From Hyperoplus lanceolatus (lineage: Eukaryota > Chordata > Actinopteri > Uranoscopiformes > Ammodytidae): a DNA stretch of 64,000 nucleotides. Below, piece after piece: positions 12,286-23,411 of the stretch (its first letter is position 1; every line of letters starts with the position of its first letter). The notes under the pieces are model-generated. The model was not told the origin of the DNA, did no database searches, and was given only the letters and a program-made list of their open reading frames with translations. Made by a program: the position numbers and the translations under genes. The stretch covers positions 20,432,001 through 20,496,000 of the forward strand of contig CM049403.1 of the NCBI GenBank assembly GCA_026929865.2. Reading direction: 5' to 3'.

Positions 12286-12945
12286 CAGTGTCGTGCGAAA
12301 GTTTGTGAACCCCTTGAGCCTTTTGGAATTTTATTTATTTTAACCATTATTAATAATTTTTTTTCAATACCAGTATTTTTTATATGAAATAACAGATGTT
12401 TGTTTATCAATTCAACATCTTTCTTTTCCAGAAATCAATTGTTAAAATAGATAAAACAAATTATTTGACAAATGTTGTATGTGCAAAAGTTTGTGAACCC
12501 TGAGCTGCATTGCTTAAATCGAGCAAGGTAAACACAATCAGGTGGGCCAAACTGATTGATGAAATAGACCAATGTAATGAGAGATCTTTAGGGAAGAAAT
12601 TCGGCGCCACTAGATAAAACACGGATAAAACCAGGTCAGTTTAGGCCCACCAAACTGAACCCATACAGGTCAGACATGCTAAAAGGGAAAAAAAATCTCA
12701 GAAGATCTCAGGAATAGAGTTGTGATGTTGCACATTTGTCTGGGGACAGCTATAAATTAATTCAAAAAATGTTTGAGCTCCATCGGTCCACCGTGAGGCA
12801 AATCATCTACAAATGGAGAGCTTTACAAGTGACTAAACATCTGCCTAGAAGTGGACTTCCTTCAAAAATATCTTCAAGCACCACAAGAAAAGTATTCTTT
12901 TAGTTAAAAGCCAACCCACACATTACATCTAGTGATTTGCAGACC
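12286..12945 (+). repeat. Left arm of the Tc1 fold-back
   Basis: Pairs with 13240-13897, with scattered mismatches and small indels. Similarity ends at GATTTGCAGACC (about 12934-12945). Confidence 0.85.
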
Positions 12946-13230
12946 TCTCTTGCAGCATCTGGGACAGATGTGCATGGTTCCACAATAAGAAGAAAACTCA
13001 GTCAACATGGCTTTCAAGGGAGGGTTGCTGAAGAAGCCTCTGCTCTCAAAAAAGAACAAAACTGCTTGTCACAGCTTTGCCAGAGAGCACCTGGAGATAC
13101 CTGAAGTCATATTCTGTGGACAGATTAGTCCTAAATTGATCTGTTTGGTCATAACCAAAACCGCCATGTTTGGGCAAAAACGCAACTCTGCCTACCACCA
13201 ACAAAACCTTCTCCCAAGTGAAGAATGGTG
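12762..13230 (+). pseudogene. Tc1-like transposase, N-terminal and central part
   Basis: Translation across several frames shows the Tc1 DNA-binding region: an HRSTVRQIIYKWR helix-turn-helix stretch near 12780, LPRSG (12843), a second helix-turn-helix region ending STIRRKLSQHGF (about 12978-13013), and KKPLLSKKN with FAREHLEIPE (13035-13110). Further on, GQKRNSAYHQQNL marks the middle of the catalytic domain. Tc1 transposases are about 340 residues with a DD34E triad; here the second half is missing. A TAG near 12900 and frameshifts also break the frame. The enzyme would cut at the TIRs and insert at TA, but this copy cannot. Confidence 0.75.
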
Positions 13231-13239
13231 ATGGCAAAT

Positions 13240-13897
13240 GGTCTGCAAATCTCCAGATGTAATGTTTGGGTTGGCTTTTACCTGAAAAATCCCTTTTCTT
13301 GTGGTGCTTGAAGATATTTTTGAAGGAAGTCCACTTCTAGGCAGATGTTAAGTCACTCTTAAAGCTCTCCATTTGTAGATGATTTGCCTCACGGTGGACC
13401 GATGGAGCTCAAACTTTTTTATACGAATGTATAGCTGTCCCCAGACAAATGTGCAACAACAAAACTCTATTCCTGAGATCCTCTGAGATTGTTTCCCCTT
13501 TGAGCATGTCTGACCTGTATGGGTTCAGTTTGGTGAGCCTAAACTGACCTGGTTTTATCTTTGTTTTATCTAGTGGCGCCCAATTTCTTCCCTAAAGATC
13601 TCTCACTACATTGGTCTATTTCATCAATCAGTTTGGCCCACCTGATTGTGTTTACCTTGCTCGATTTAAGCAATGCAGCTTAGGGTTCACAAACTTTTGC
13701 ACACACAACATTTGTCAAATAATTTGTTTTATCTATTTTAACAATTGATTTCTGGAAAAAAAAAATGTTGAATTGATAAACAAACATCTGTTATTTCATA
13801 TAAAAAATACTGGTATTGAAATTTTTTTATTAATAATGGTTAAAATAAATAAAATTCCAAAAGGCTCAAGGGGTTCACAAACTTTCGCAAGACACTG
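13240..13897 (-). repeat. Right arm of the Tc1 fold-back
   Basis: Inverted copy of 12286-12945. It ends at TA 13898-13899. Confidence 0.85.
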
Positions 13898-13899
13898 TA

Positions 13900-15052
13900 T
13901 ACACTCGTATAAATAAAACACAAAAGTGCCACCACATTAAAATAAACAGCTCATTTTAAAAGTGGGGTGAAAGACAGACACATAAGGTGACAGTTTCCAT
14001 TCTAGATCCTGATTGATTTACCAGATCCCTTGTCCTCTATTGATCACAGTTTAAATTATTATATAATTTCTATATTCATAAGCTATTGAACGATCGATGC
14101 TCGTCTGTGACGCCTAACGATCGCGTGCAGCCGCAGAATTACATTTCAACCATGCATAGCCTAAATAGCCTATGTTCAGTGGCACAGACGTTAAAAAACT
14201 CCTGTTAATAAATAAACAAATAATGAGATACATACAATACAATAGGTTTATAAATCTGAATGTAGAGCATGTTCACGATGTGTAAGGTGGCTGCATATGA
14301 ACGGCACGAGGGCTGAGAAATACGCTACTGATCAGATAAATGATCGGTCAAACGTAAAATCATCAGGAAATGATAAAAACATCCCGATGGAGATTTCTAT
14401 GGAGTGATTTTGCTTTAAACTGTACAGGGTCGCGTTGCGGCAGTGACTCTTTCTTCAGTCGGAGCTGCAGCGTAAAGTGAAAACAAACTCAGAGTAGGTT
14501 ACAATTCTGACCAATGAAATGAGTTCGGGGCGTGGCTTCCGGTGGAGCTCCATTTCTCCATGGGTCTGCAAATAGGTACTCTTGCTTTTTCTTGCTATCC
14601 ACCATGTTTGTTTATGTTATGTTATTGAAGTTGAATATGTTACAATGAATTGTGTACGTTTTCATTGGTTGTTGAACTGTTATCCCGCGAACTAGCGCTC
14701 ATGACATAGCTGTGCTTTGCTGCTGTCATAGGGCTGCTGTACAGGGCTTCAGTGAGCCTCTCGTGGTGCACAGCGTTTAGAATATCGTCCCTCTCCAACA
14801 TATGAGGGTTGTGTCTTTAACATGGTTCTGCTTTTGTGTTAGTTAACTCCATGCTTTGGCTGATTACTCTGTGTTTTCTCCACCTCAGAGACAATAGTTA
14901 GTTTAAGTTTGAATCTCGCTGCGCTAGCATTAGCATTAGCAATATCAGTAAACGTCATTATACTAGTCTGTGATTGGCTGATTCCTCTGCCGCTAAGGCT
15001 TTGATTGGCTGGTTGTTCTGACTCAAAGACCTCTGATTGGCTGTCTGCAGAG
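13900..15052. other. Non-coding, with inverted-repeat arm and three ATTGG motifs
   Basis: No supported frame. Positions 14535-14578 are the inverted copy of the hAT 5' sequence at 1941-1986, here with the start codon in plus orientation (14562). GATTGGCTG occurs three times (14972, 15003, 15035). Confidence 0.5.
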
Positions 15053-15056
15053 CCTT

Positions 15057-15395
15057 TGTGGTAGCCGAATCCCCCATGGCGACCAAGACAAAGGTAGTAG
15101 ACTGGACTTATCATCAGTGATCAGGTTTATTCAGAAGGAGATTCCATCAGACATACAGAGGATTTCAGAGTGAGCAGTAGCAGCGGGCTGAGGCCGCAAT
15201 GGCACTGTCGTTGCTAGTTAGAGAACCCGTTTATATCTGTGTGTGGGGTGTATCATGTGTTCTTAATATCTGCAAATAGACATATCGTTTCATCCCAACA
15301 AGTCAAGCACATGTCCTTACAGGGATCTGACCTTAACCTTTAGATTCTATTTGCTCAGCAACTCTGGTGAATAGAGGCTATTCGAATCTACAACA
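15057..15395 (-). repeat. 3' LTR of the small minus-strand LTR element (intact copy)
   Basis: 339 bp. On the minus strand it carries TATAAA (15230-15235 on plus) and AATAAA (15126-15131), in the order TATA then polyA expected of U3-R-U5. It includes the uninterrupted version of the ERV integration site around 15287-15296. Confidence 0.85.
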
Positions 15396-16316
15396 TTCCT
15401 CCATTTAGAATTAAATAATTCTACCAAAACAAGATGTAACCAAACATATATGAATAGCCTAACAGAAACCTCCAACAAAACACAGAAACACTCTTTATGA
15501 GTGAAGTAGAAAACAATGCATAGATGAAAGCATTACTGCAGTAAACTACAAATGAAAGGGACCAACAAAGCAACTGCTCAAACACAGAACGAAGATAAAA
15601 AGAGAATAGGGTGCGAGAGCCCTCTGCAGCCGAAACTCAAGAGTCTCAAGTTCAGATATATTTAGCCATGGTCAGCTTGCATGGGAAATGTAGTCCATCC
15701 AACTTTGGCACAGAGGATGGCTCCTCCATTTCAAAATTGGCAGACTCCGCCAAACGTGGAATTTTGCTGGCCAGTGGCCCAGGAAAGTCCAAGCTGGTAT
15801 GCGGTTGGTATGCATGTGGCCATCTCCGTTATCAGCCATGACCACGGAATGCACTTGCGACAGCGCGGGGGCCGTAACCCGAGCATTCAGCTTACTTGAT
15901 GACAGACGTTGGTCTCCAATCTACTTCCTCAAGTTCTTTGGCGTACATAAAGCACAGAGCGACTTAACAAGCTCGAATCCAGTCCAGCCTTTTTCCCAAA
16001 GTCTTAGTCAATAAAACGTGCACACGGTTCTTTGTTATAACAGTGGAACTACTGGATACCTGGCCATAACGGAGCCTCTGTGTTTAGTCCCCCAGACCGG
16101 ACGCTCACGCCGTGACCTTGAACTTAGACACAGAGCACTCTCATCCGAGTTCACATTATCTCCCGTAGCAGTTCTCAGTTATTTTTAGATACTGGAACAG
16201 ACAAGCACTTTTCAACAGCAACAGTCCATCTGATCTCAATCCACCAGATGTGTCCCGAAGTGTACAGGTAGTCTCATCATCAATGTTCCTGTTATATCCG
16301 TCATCGTGACGCCAAA
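15396..16316 (-). other. Internal region of the small LTR element, no coding capacity seen
   Basis: 921 bp with only short frames and no gag, protease or reverse transcriptase motifs. It would need proteins from another element to move. Confidence 0.65.
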
Positions 16317-16550
16317 TGTGGTAGCCGAATCCCCCATGGCGACCAAGACAAAGGTAGTAGACTGGACTTATCATCAGTGATCAGGTTTATTCAGAAGGAG
16401 ATTCCATCAGACATACAGAGGATTTCAGAGTGAGCAGTAGCAGCGGGCTGAGGCCGCAATGGCACTGTCGTTGCTAGTTAGAGAACCCGTTTATATCTGT
16501 GTGTGGGGTGTATCATGTGTTCTTAATATCTGCAAATAGACATATCGTTT
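16317..16550 (-). repeat. Part of the 5' LTR of the small element, cut by the ERV
   Basis: Identical to 15057-15290. It ends with GTTT (16547-16550), the first copy of the ERV target duplication. Confidence 0.85.
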
Positions 16551-17068
16551 TGTGGTGGAGATTTTGCATATGATGTATGTCTGGACTCAAATGTTAGAAT
16601 GCTTATTAATGAAATAGGAAACATTTGCTACAAACCTGTATAGACATACATTGAGTGTGTTTTAGTGTAAACTGATTAACTGAAATGTAGGTTCAACCAT
16701 CCCCCTCAATCTCCCGTGTGGAGCCAGCCTGACTATACATTTGAAAGAGGACAATGTTCCTGCAGACAGCCTCCTGCTGTTCTGGGACAGCCTGCCCCAC
16801 CCACGATTATAATATGAATGTATATCTCAAGACCTGTCTGCCCCCCCAACCTGTCTTCCCCTCCTTCCCCCCACCCAGCCCTACCTGTCTGACTCCCAAT
16901 TACATGTCCTTAAATAGCTCATGATTTGAAGGACATATTGTCATTCCTTGCAACGCACTCACATGTGTTGGAACTAGTGACCACTCCGACGGAGTTTTCT
17001 TGTTATTGATTGAGAATAAACTTGTGTGCTTCTACAACGTATCACCGTGCTTTGATTTTCCTATTACA
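16551..17068 (+). repeat. ERV 5' LTR
   Basis: Starts TGTGGTGGAG and ends CCTATTACA. It contains CCAAT (16896-16900), a TATA-like TAAATA (16911-16916) and a polyA signal AATAAA (17015-17020), giving a U3-R-U5 layout with transcription probably starting near 16940. Confidence 0.9.
16896..17020 (+). promoter_or_regulatory. ERV core promoter and polyA signal within the LTR
   Basis: CCAAT lies about 15 bp before TAAATA, and AATAAA about 100 bp later. The order is normal for a retroviral LTR. The same set is in the 3' LTR, where AATAAA would end transcripts. Confidence 0.6.
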
Positions 17069-17070
17069 GT

Positions 17071-17088
17071 TGGCGAGCCAGTTCCAGG
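17071..17088 (+). promoter_or_regulatory. ERV primer binding site
   Basis: TGGCGAGCCAGTTCCAGG begins two bases after the 5' LTR. The leading TGG pairs with the CCA end of a tRNA. I cannot name the tRNA with confidence. Confidence 0.6.
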
Positions 17089-17801
17089 GAGGAATACCGA
17101 CGGGCGTCCACGGGACCGGACAACAGACTCCAAAAGGCTGATCACCTTCTCACTGCGGGACAGAGAGGAACTCTGTTGGCCGTCCCCGTGGAAAACCCTG
17201 TCATCTCCTCCTAAAAGAATCGGTATGTGGAAAATCTTTCTTAAAAAAGCAAAACGATTGGGTAAAAAGGTCTTCTTCTAAAGATATCTCTGTGTTAACT
17301 TACGCTGTAAACGGTTGCGCAACTCTCCAGTTAAATTTACTGGTTAGTTTTTGGCCTGGTTACGGGGGTGGCTGTTAGCACATTTGGGGAGCCTTCCGCC
17401 AAGCACTGGACAAGATTGCCGAATTTGTCTTATTTGTTCAAGTTGAACTGAGCTGGTTGAGAGGAAGGCTTTAGGTAGTTTAGTAAATGGTATGTGACTT
17501 GTTCGGTTGACGGACCGGGACAAGCAGTTGGCTTGGGAAGCCTGAATTATTAAACAGGTCCTTCTTGGAGATAAAAACCTAGAAATTGTTAACCTTTTTA
17601 CAGACCAAGATACGCTGTATTAGTGGGGTTTGTTTTCAACAATAGCAAGAAAATTGAAATTTCATAAGTGTTTTATTGTTTGTCCTGTTGTTTTTGTATT
17701 GTCTTGTTGTTTCTTTCATTCTGTTTTGCTTTGTGTTAACTAGCCACGGTACCACAAGGAAAAGGTAAGAAAATTGTGGTCTTATTTCAGTGTTTATAAC
17801 A
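17089..17801 (+). other. ERV leader with candidate splice donor
   Basis: The untranslated leader between primer site and gag. AAAAGGTAAGA with GT at 17765-17766 is a good donor for a spliced env message. No packaging signal can be defined by eye. Confidence 0.5.
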
Positions 17802-19591
17802 ATGGGGATGATTTTTAGCAAACGAGCCGATTTAGTCACTCCAAATTCGCCTTGTATACAATATATGCGAACGAATTATGGGGATTCGGCTGTGACACAG
17901 ATGCAAGATTGGCATCGCTTTGGTTTCCCAATGGGGGGTAGTTTTAGCGTCGCTCAGCTCAAGCTACTGAAAGCACAGTTACAAGGAGCTGAAGAACAAA
18001 GTAGTCACAAACGGAAGTCTAAACGTTTCCGGGCCGACTGGCTGGCATTTACCCACTGGTCTGAAGAGGCAAATCGGCGGGCTAATAAGTGTCAGCCAGC
18101 CGTTGAAAATAAGATTAACTGTGTCTCCCAGTGCCTTAAATTACAGGACGATCTACATGATACCAGGAGCCCTGGCCCGCTCCGACGGACAGCGGCGGTA
18201 TTGCCCGCAGGCCTCACACCAGCAGCACCGACCCACCCTGTCCCAACAGCGGTTGTCCCCACAATACAAGAGGCCCCGGCCCCAGTGCTTCCCTCGGGGA
18301 CGCACCCACTGAGTCGACCGGCGACACCGTCACCATCAGCGTTGCCAACCCCAACCCACCGCCTTACGACAATGCATTGCCACTGTATCCTCTGGCACAG
18401 CTCCACCAAAGCGGAGGGCTAAAGCCCGAAAAAGAACCACCCATTGTGCCCGCTTCTCTTACACGCTCAGGTTTGTCATTCCAACCGCAGCCGATTCAGC
18501 TTCCCCTGGTGAGTACAAATCCTGATTTTACCACTAATGCTGCTTGTGCCCTCCCCATGCTCCAGCCAGCACCAACGAGTCATTTATCTGCCTTGCCTTT
18601 AAGGCCACTTTGTTCTGATCGCCCCAATAACACTGAATACACTCTGCCTATGATCGAAGTAGCGGGTCCGGAGGGTCCGATGTTAGTTCACAGGACATGG
18701 CATATGGCTGATATTGAAAACGCAATGGTCCTCCTCCCCGTCTTAAAAGACGTGGGGGCAAACGTTTCGCTGATGCAATTTTGGAATTCTGCCAAGAATT
18801 TAAGCCCACAACCACCGAGCTACGGCGTCTATTGATTAAGAAAGTTGGCAGTGATTGGGCCAAGCTCTCTAGCTCATTCCCTGAACATGAGATCAGACTG
18901 ACACACACTGATTACGAAAACGATTCCAACGCGCTATACAGAACAGTTATTATCAAATTAGCCGAGCGTTGCAATTCTGCTTTTCCTCCCAAAATTGACA
19001 TGGGAAAAATTTCCCGATGTAAACAGAACAAAGACGAGTCTACTGCTTCTTATCTCGCTCGTCTTACGATCGTTTTCAATGATTATGGTGGAATGCCGGC
19101 CCCAAAAAAATCTGAACGAAGGACTGGTTACAGCATATGAAGCTCACTTACGTAACGCATATTTTAGCGGTATGCACAAAAGAAATGCTGATATGATTAA
19201 AAAGTTGTGTGTTTCATGGGTTAATGCAAAGATGCAGCTGATCGAGGACTACGCAGACCACGTGGAACAGTTTCTAATGCAGCAGGATGAGGAGGCATTG
19301 GAAGAGAAAGCAACGGCAAAGCACAAAGCTAGCCTCGAGGTGTCTTCAACCCTTGCGATGTTAGCAGAGGAACAACAAAGACAAGCTTCGTCCCTCGCGA
19401 TGTTTCAGGGCACGCCGAACGAGAGAGGGCGGGACCAAAATGACCGTTTCAGGCGAAATGGGAACAGTAAGAACTACAATTCAAACAACTACAAATCTCG
19501 TAATAACAAAGTCGACCGCGATGCTTGTTTCCATTGTAAGAAATCCGGGCACTGGAGGCGCGATTGTCCCAACCGTGACGATGGAGATTGA
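17802..19591 (+). pseudogene. gag: ERV gag (matrix, capsid, nucleocapsid), frameshifted
   Basis: Gag assembles the virus particle. The ATG at 17802 is preferred over 17790 because it gives MGMIFS, a glycine-2 N-myristoylation signal for membrane binding. Matrix covers about 17802-18170, followed by a proline-rich linker with a PPPY late-budding motif (18356-18367). Capsid covers about 18600-19130, with a Q-x-x-x-E-S major-homology-like stretch near 19020-19070. A coiled, acidic region follows, then a CCHC knuckle (CFHCKKSGHWRRDC, about 19525-19566) in nucleocapsid. The frame changes at least three times: between 18180 and 18310, near the G5 run at 18754-18758, and at the A7 run at 19104-19110. 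It ends with TGA at 19589-19591. Confidence 0.85.
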
Positions 19592-19619
19592 CTAGCGAAG
19601 GCTCCACAGGACGTTTCGC
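19589..19619 (+). promoter_or_regulatory. Probable gag-pro stop-codon readthrough site (UGA CUAG) with stem-loop
   Basis: Gag ends at TGA followed directly by CTAG, and the same frame stays open into protease. UGA-CUAG is a known efficient readthrough context in alphavirus-type and mammalian readthrough genes. GCGAA (19595-19599) can pair with TTCGC (19615-19619), forming a stem four bases after the stop. Gamma- and epsilonretroviruses also use readthrough at this junction. Function is inferred. Confidence 0.6.
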
Positions 19620-22600
19620 ATAATAATGACGGCCATCCACAGCGGCCTGCGAACGCCAAAGGTAAAAACATCACACACCCATGTTCCATGTTAACTGAGG
19701 CCATCGCTCATTTAGAGACACTCGAAGAAAATGCTGATAACATTGTTGGGACTTACACACATTATTCAGACATTGCTTACCAACGCATGCCTACTTTTCA
19801 ACTCAACATTAGCGGCACACCCGTCACTTTCCTTGTGGACTCTGGCGCTACACACTCTGTTATTAAACGTGGTATCTTTCCCACCAATCCAAAGCTTAGT
19901 GGCCGTTTTGTTCATTCAAGGAGCGCAACAGGTAACTCCGTTAAAGAACAATTCTCTATTCCCCTACTTTGCAGAAGTTCAGCTGGTGTTTTTCCGCCTT
20001 TTAAACATTCGTTTCTGCTAAGTGAATGCTGCCCTATAAATCTAATGGGTCGAGACCTGATATGCCTTCTAGGCATTTGTTTAATTCCGACGAAAACGGC
20101 ATATCTGTCTCAAGACTCAATGATTTTACCTTGCCTGAAAACACATCTTTTGTCTGTTTGACTACTGATAAGACTACATGTGAAAACGAGCTGTTTTCAC
20201 CGTTACCAGACTGTGCTATTTCTGCTAAACTTGTTACTTTTGCTCGTAGCATGACTTTGCTAACGGACACAAGCCTTATGCCCCTAACTGACCTACATTT
20301 CAAGTCTACATGTGACAACAAGGTTCCTTTCAATATTGAGTGGTCTCCTTCTGATCAAGTGGCTCAGTTGCCACTAGACACCTTGTTTTGGAGTCAACAC
20401 AGGTGTGCTGTTTGCATTCCTTTGTGCCCCAGCACACAGATTTCCATGAATGCAAATGTCTCACAGCCACACATTGCCTTAGCTAAACATCACAATGACA
20501 ATTGGGAGGACATGGGAGGGTGGACAAAGGAATGTGTTAATGCAAAGGGTTGGGTCCCCACGGCTAACCCCCTCATCTCCTATAACCCACGCCTACAAGT
20601 TCATAAACAGGTTTTCACATGCAAATTGCCAGTAACATTGTCTGTCTGCATTCTCCAAAAGGCTACTAATTCTTTTTCCTGTCTGAGCATATGTGACATT
20701 TCAGCTTTCCCTGCTTTGCTGTCTCTTCCCAACTCGCTGTGGTCTTCTGGTAAATATGATGTTGGTTTGATAAAGGACTGCGCCCCAGTCGTCATTACCC
20801 CTAAGTCACTTCACCGACCCTGTCAAAGCCAATACCCGCTAAAGCCCGAAGCTCTAGAAGGCATCACCCCTGTTTTTAACTCCCTGTTGAAAGCTGGCGT
20901 CATCATTCCTTGTCCAGACAGCCCTGTACGCACTCCGATTTACCCAGTTAAAAGGTACGTGATGCAGACCAACCAGTGGAATGGCGTTTTGTCCAAGATT
21001 TACAGGCAGTGAATAGCGCTGTAAACCAAAGGGCCCCACTAATGCCTAATCCTTACACTATTCTTTCACAAATTCCCCCTGAGAGCAAATGGTTCTCCGT
21101 TGTTGATCTAGCTAATGCTTTCTTTAGTGTCCCAGTCCACAAGGACAGCCAGTTCTGGTTCGCTTTCTCCTTTAACAACAAGTCATACACTTTCACACGT
21201 TTGTGTCAAGGCTATGGGGAGTCCCCTACCATCTACCAAGAAGCATTAAGAGACAGCCTAAGTTCCCTCACTTTGTCCCCTGGCAGCGCCCTTTTTGCAG
21301 TATATTGATGACATACTTGTCTGTGGCCCAACTAAAGAACAATGTGAAAATGACACCATTGCCCTCTTGAAACACTTAGCTGCCCATGGTCACAAAGCTA
21401 GCCTTTCTAAGCTACAGTATGTCCAGCAAAAAGTTATTTTTCTAGGCCACATTATAACTCCAACTGGAAAGTCACTGTCCCCCAAACGCATCACAGCCAT
21501 TCAGAACATTCCAAAGCCCATAACAAAGAAACAGATGATGTCTTTCCTTGGAATGTGTTCCTTCTGTAGATCTTTTATTCCAAACTATGCAGATATTGAA
21601 GCTCCCATGCGGGTTCTCATTCACGGAAACGGCCTGAAACCTAGCGGCAAGCTAGATTGGACCGACGCTGCTCTAACTGCCTTCACAAACATGAAGATTG
21701 CACTTCAAACTGCACCCACGCTCGGCCTCCCGGATCCAACCAGGCCTTTCACACAGACCGTGGATGAGAAGGGAGGCCACATGACCTCAGTATTGCTTCA
21801 ACAGCATGGTGGTAAGCTTCGACCCATCGCATACTTCTCAGGTAAGCTGGATCCAGTAGCAGCTGGCCTCCCCACGTGCATAAGAGCAGTGGCGGCGGCT
21901 GAAAAGGCTGTCCTGGCTTCCAGAGATTTTGTGGGCTACTCTCAATTAACCTTGTTAGTGCCTCATGCGGTGTCTATGATTTTGCTTGAACAAAAAACTT
22001 CTCATCTCTCCTCTGCAAGATGGTTAAGGTATAACACTATCCTCTTAGATTTGCCTAATATCTCTGTGAAACGTTGTACCACTTTAAACCATGCTACTCT
22101 GCTCCCCTCTCCAGAAGATGGTGAGCCTCACAACTGCGTAGCTGTCATTGCTGAGGTGTGTTCTCCCAGGCCTGATCTAAAGGAGACACCGCTGACCAAT
22201 CCAGACCTGGAGCTGTTTGTGGATGGATCAGCTTCACGGAATCCAGACACAGGGCTAAGCCAAGTTGGCTTCGCCGTGGTAACTGCACACGACACACTGA
22301 TAGCAAGACCTCTGCCAAAACAGTTATCTGCCCAAGCTGCTGAACTGATTGCTCTAACAGAGGCATGCAAATTAGCTAAAGACAAGTCTGTCACCATTTT
22401 CACAGACAGCAGATATGCTTTTGGCATTTGTCTAGATTTTGGCACCCTATGGAAACACAGAAACTTCCTGACCTCTTCAGGCAAACCGATTGCACATCAC
22501 AAACTAGTGGCAACCCTGCTTGATGCCATCCTCCTACCCAAAGAAATTGCAGTGTGCAAATGTGAGGCCCATACACTCAAAACAGATTATATTTCCATGG

Positions 22601-23411
22601 GCAACGCTAGAGCTGATCTAGCGGCTAAGGCTGCCGCTAGACAAAAAGATGAGCCTTCCACAAACACTTTTCTATGCACACCTACTGTCACTGTCACTCC
22701 CTTTTCTGAATTGCAGGACCTCCAGCAGAGGGCCACACCGGAAGAATGCCGTCTTTGGAAGCAAAACGACTGCAGTATAACGAATGGGGCTTGGTATGGC
22801 CCCACAGGTTTGCCTTGTCTACCCAAATATTTGTTTCCTCACTATGCTAAATTATGTCATGGCCTTGACCATGCCTCTGAAAGCCTCATGCTCGCTCAAA
22901 TCAATCAGTTTTGGTTTACTAAGGGCTTTTGTATCTATGCAAAAAGATATTGTCGTTCCTGCTTGATTTGTGTCACAAATAATGTAGGTCGCGGCGTTCA
23001 CATGCCACAGGCGGCACACCCACAGCCAGACAAGTGAAGGCGGCACTACCACAACCAGCCACTACCCAGCTTCACAACCTGAAAACCGGAGATTGGATAG
23101 TGGTCAAGGACCTCAGACGGAAGAACTGGCACAACAAGAGATGGGCGGGACCCTTCCAGATCCTCCTCACCACTATGACGGCAGTGAAGGTTGCAGAGAG
23201 GACCACTTGGATCCATGCCAGTCATTGCAAAAGAATCGCTGCCAGCTACCGGCCGACGGATCAAGCAACACCAACGACAGGACAGCAGACCACCAGCCTG
23301 GACCAGACGACATCAACGGAACCAGCGACGACCAGAAGACGGGCAACCACCCAGACGACATCAACGGAACCAGCAACGACAAGAAGACGGGCAAACACCT
23401 CGCTCCAGTGA
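19592..23411 (+). pseudogene. pol: ERV pro-pol (protease, reverse transcriptase, RNase H, integrase), broken
   Basis: Protease has the LVDSGATHS aspartyl site (about 19833-19859) and the GRDL stretch near 20048. Reverse transcriptase runs from about 20760 to 21650, with the catalytic YIDD at 21301-21312. RNase H (about 22205-22640) shows FVDGSA, the AEL glutamate and TDSRYA. Integrase keeps the N-terminal HHCC zinc module (about 22858-22975) and the C-terminal region with GDWIVV and WAGPFQ (about 23085-23150, in another frame), but the DDE catalytic core between them is absent. Frame changes occur near 20080-20160, near the A run at 20950 and at the T5 run at 21292-21296. Without the core this copy cannot encode integration. 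Confidence 0.85.

Larger units (their letters stand above)
12286..13897. mobile_element. Tc1-like fold-back element with 660-bp inverted arms
   Basis: Both ends start CAGTGTCKTGCGAAAGTTTG when read inward, a Tc1/mariner terminus, and are flanked by TA (12284-12285 and 13898-13899). The left arm (12286-12945) and right arm (13240-13897) are near-identical inverted copies of one 5' Tc1 half, including the start of the transposase. The 294-bp loop holds the middle of the transposase. The 3' half of the gene is absent, apparently replaced by an inverted copy of the 5' half. Confidence 0.85.

Noticed and set aside
14839-15114. Minus-strand frames at 14839-15114 and 16156-16374 with the same N-terminus
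   Set aside because: The shared part is the two identical LTR copies, not a gene family.
17000-17281. Open frame of 93 codons across the ERV LTR/leader junction
   Set aside because: It spans U5, the primer site and the leader and has no family features; it is open by chance.
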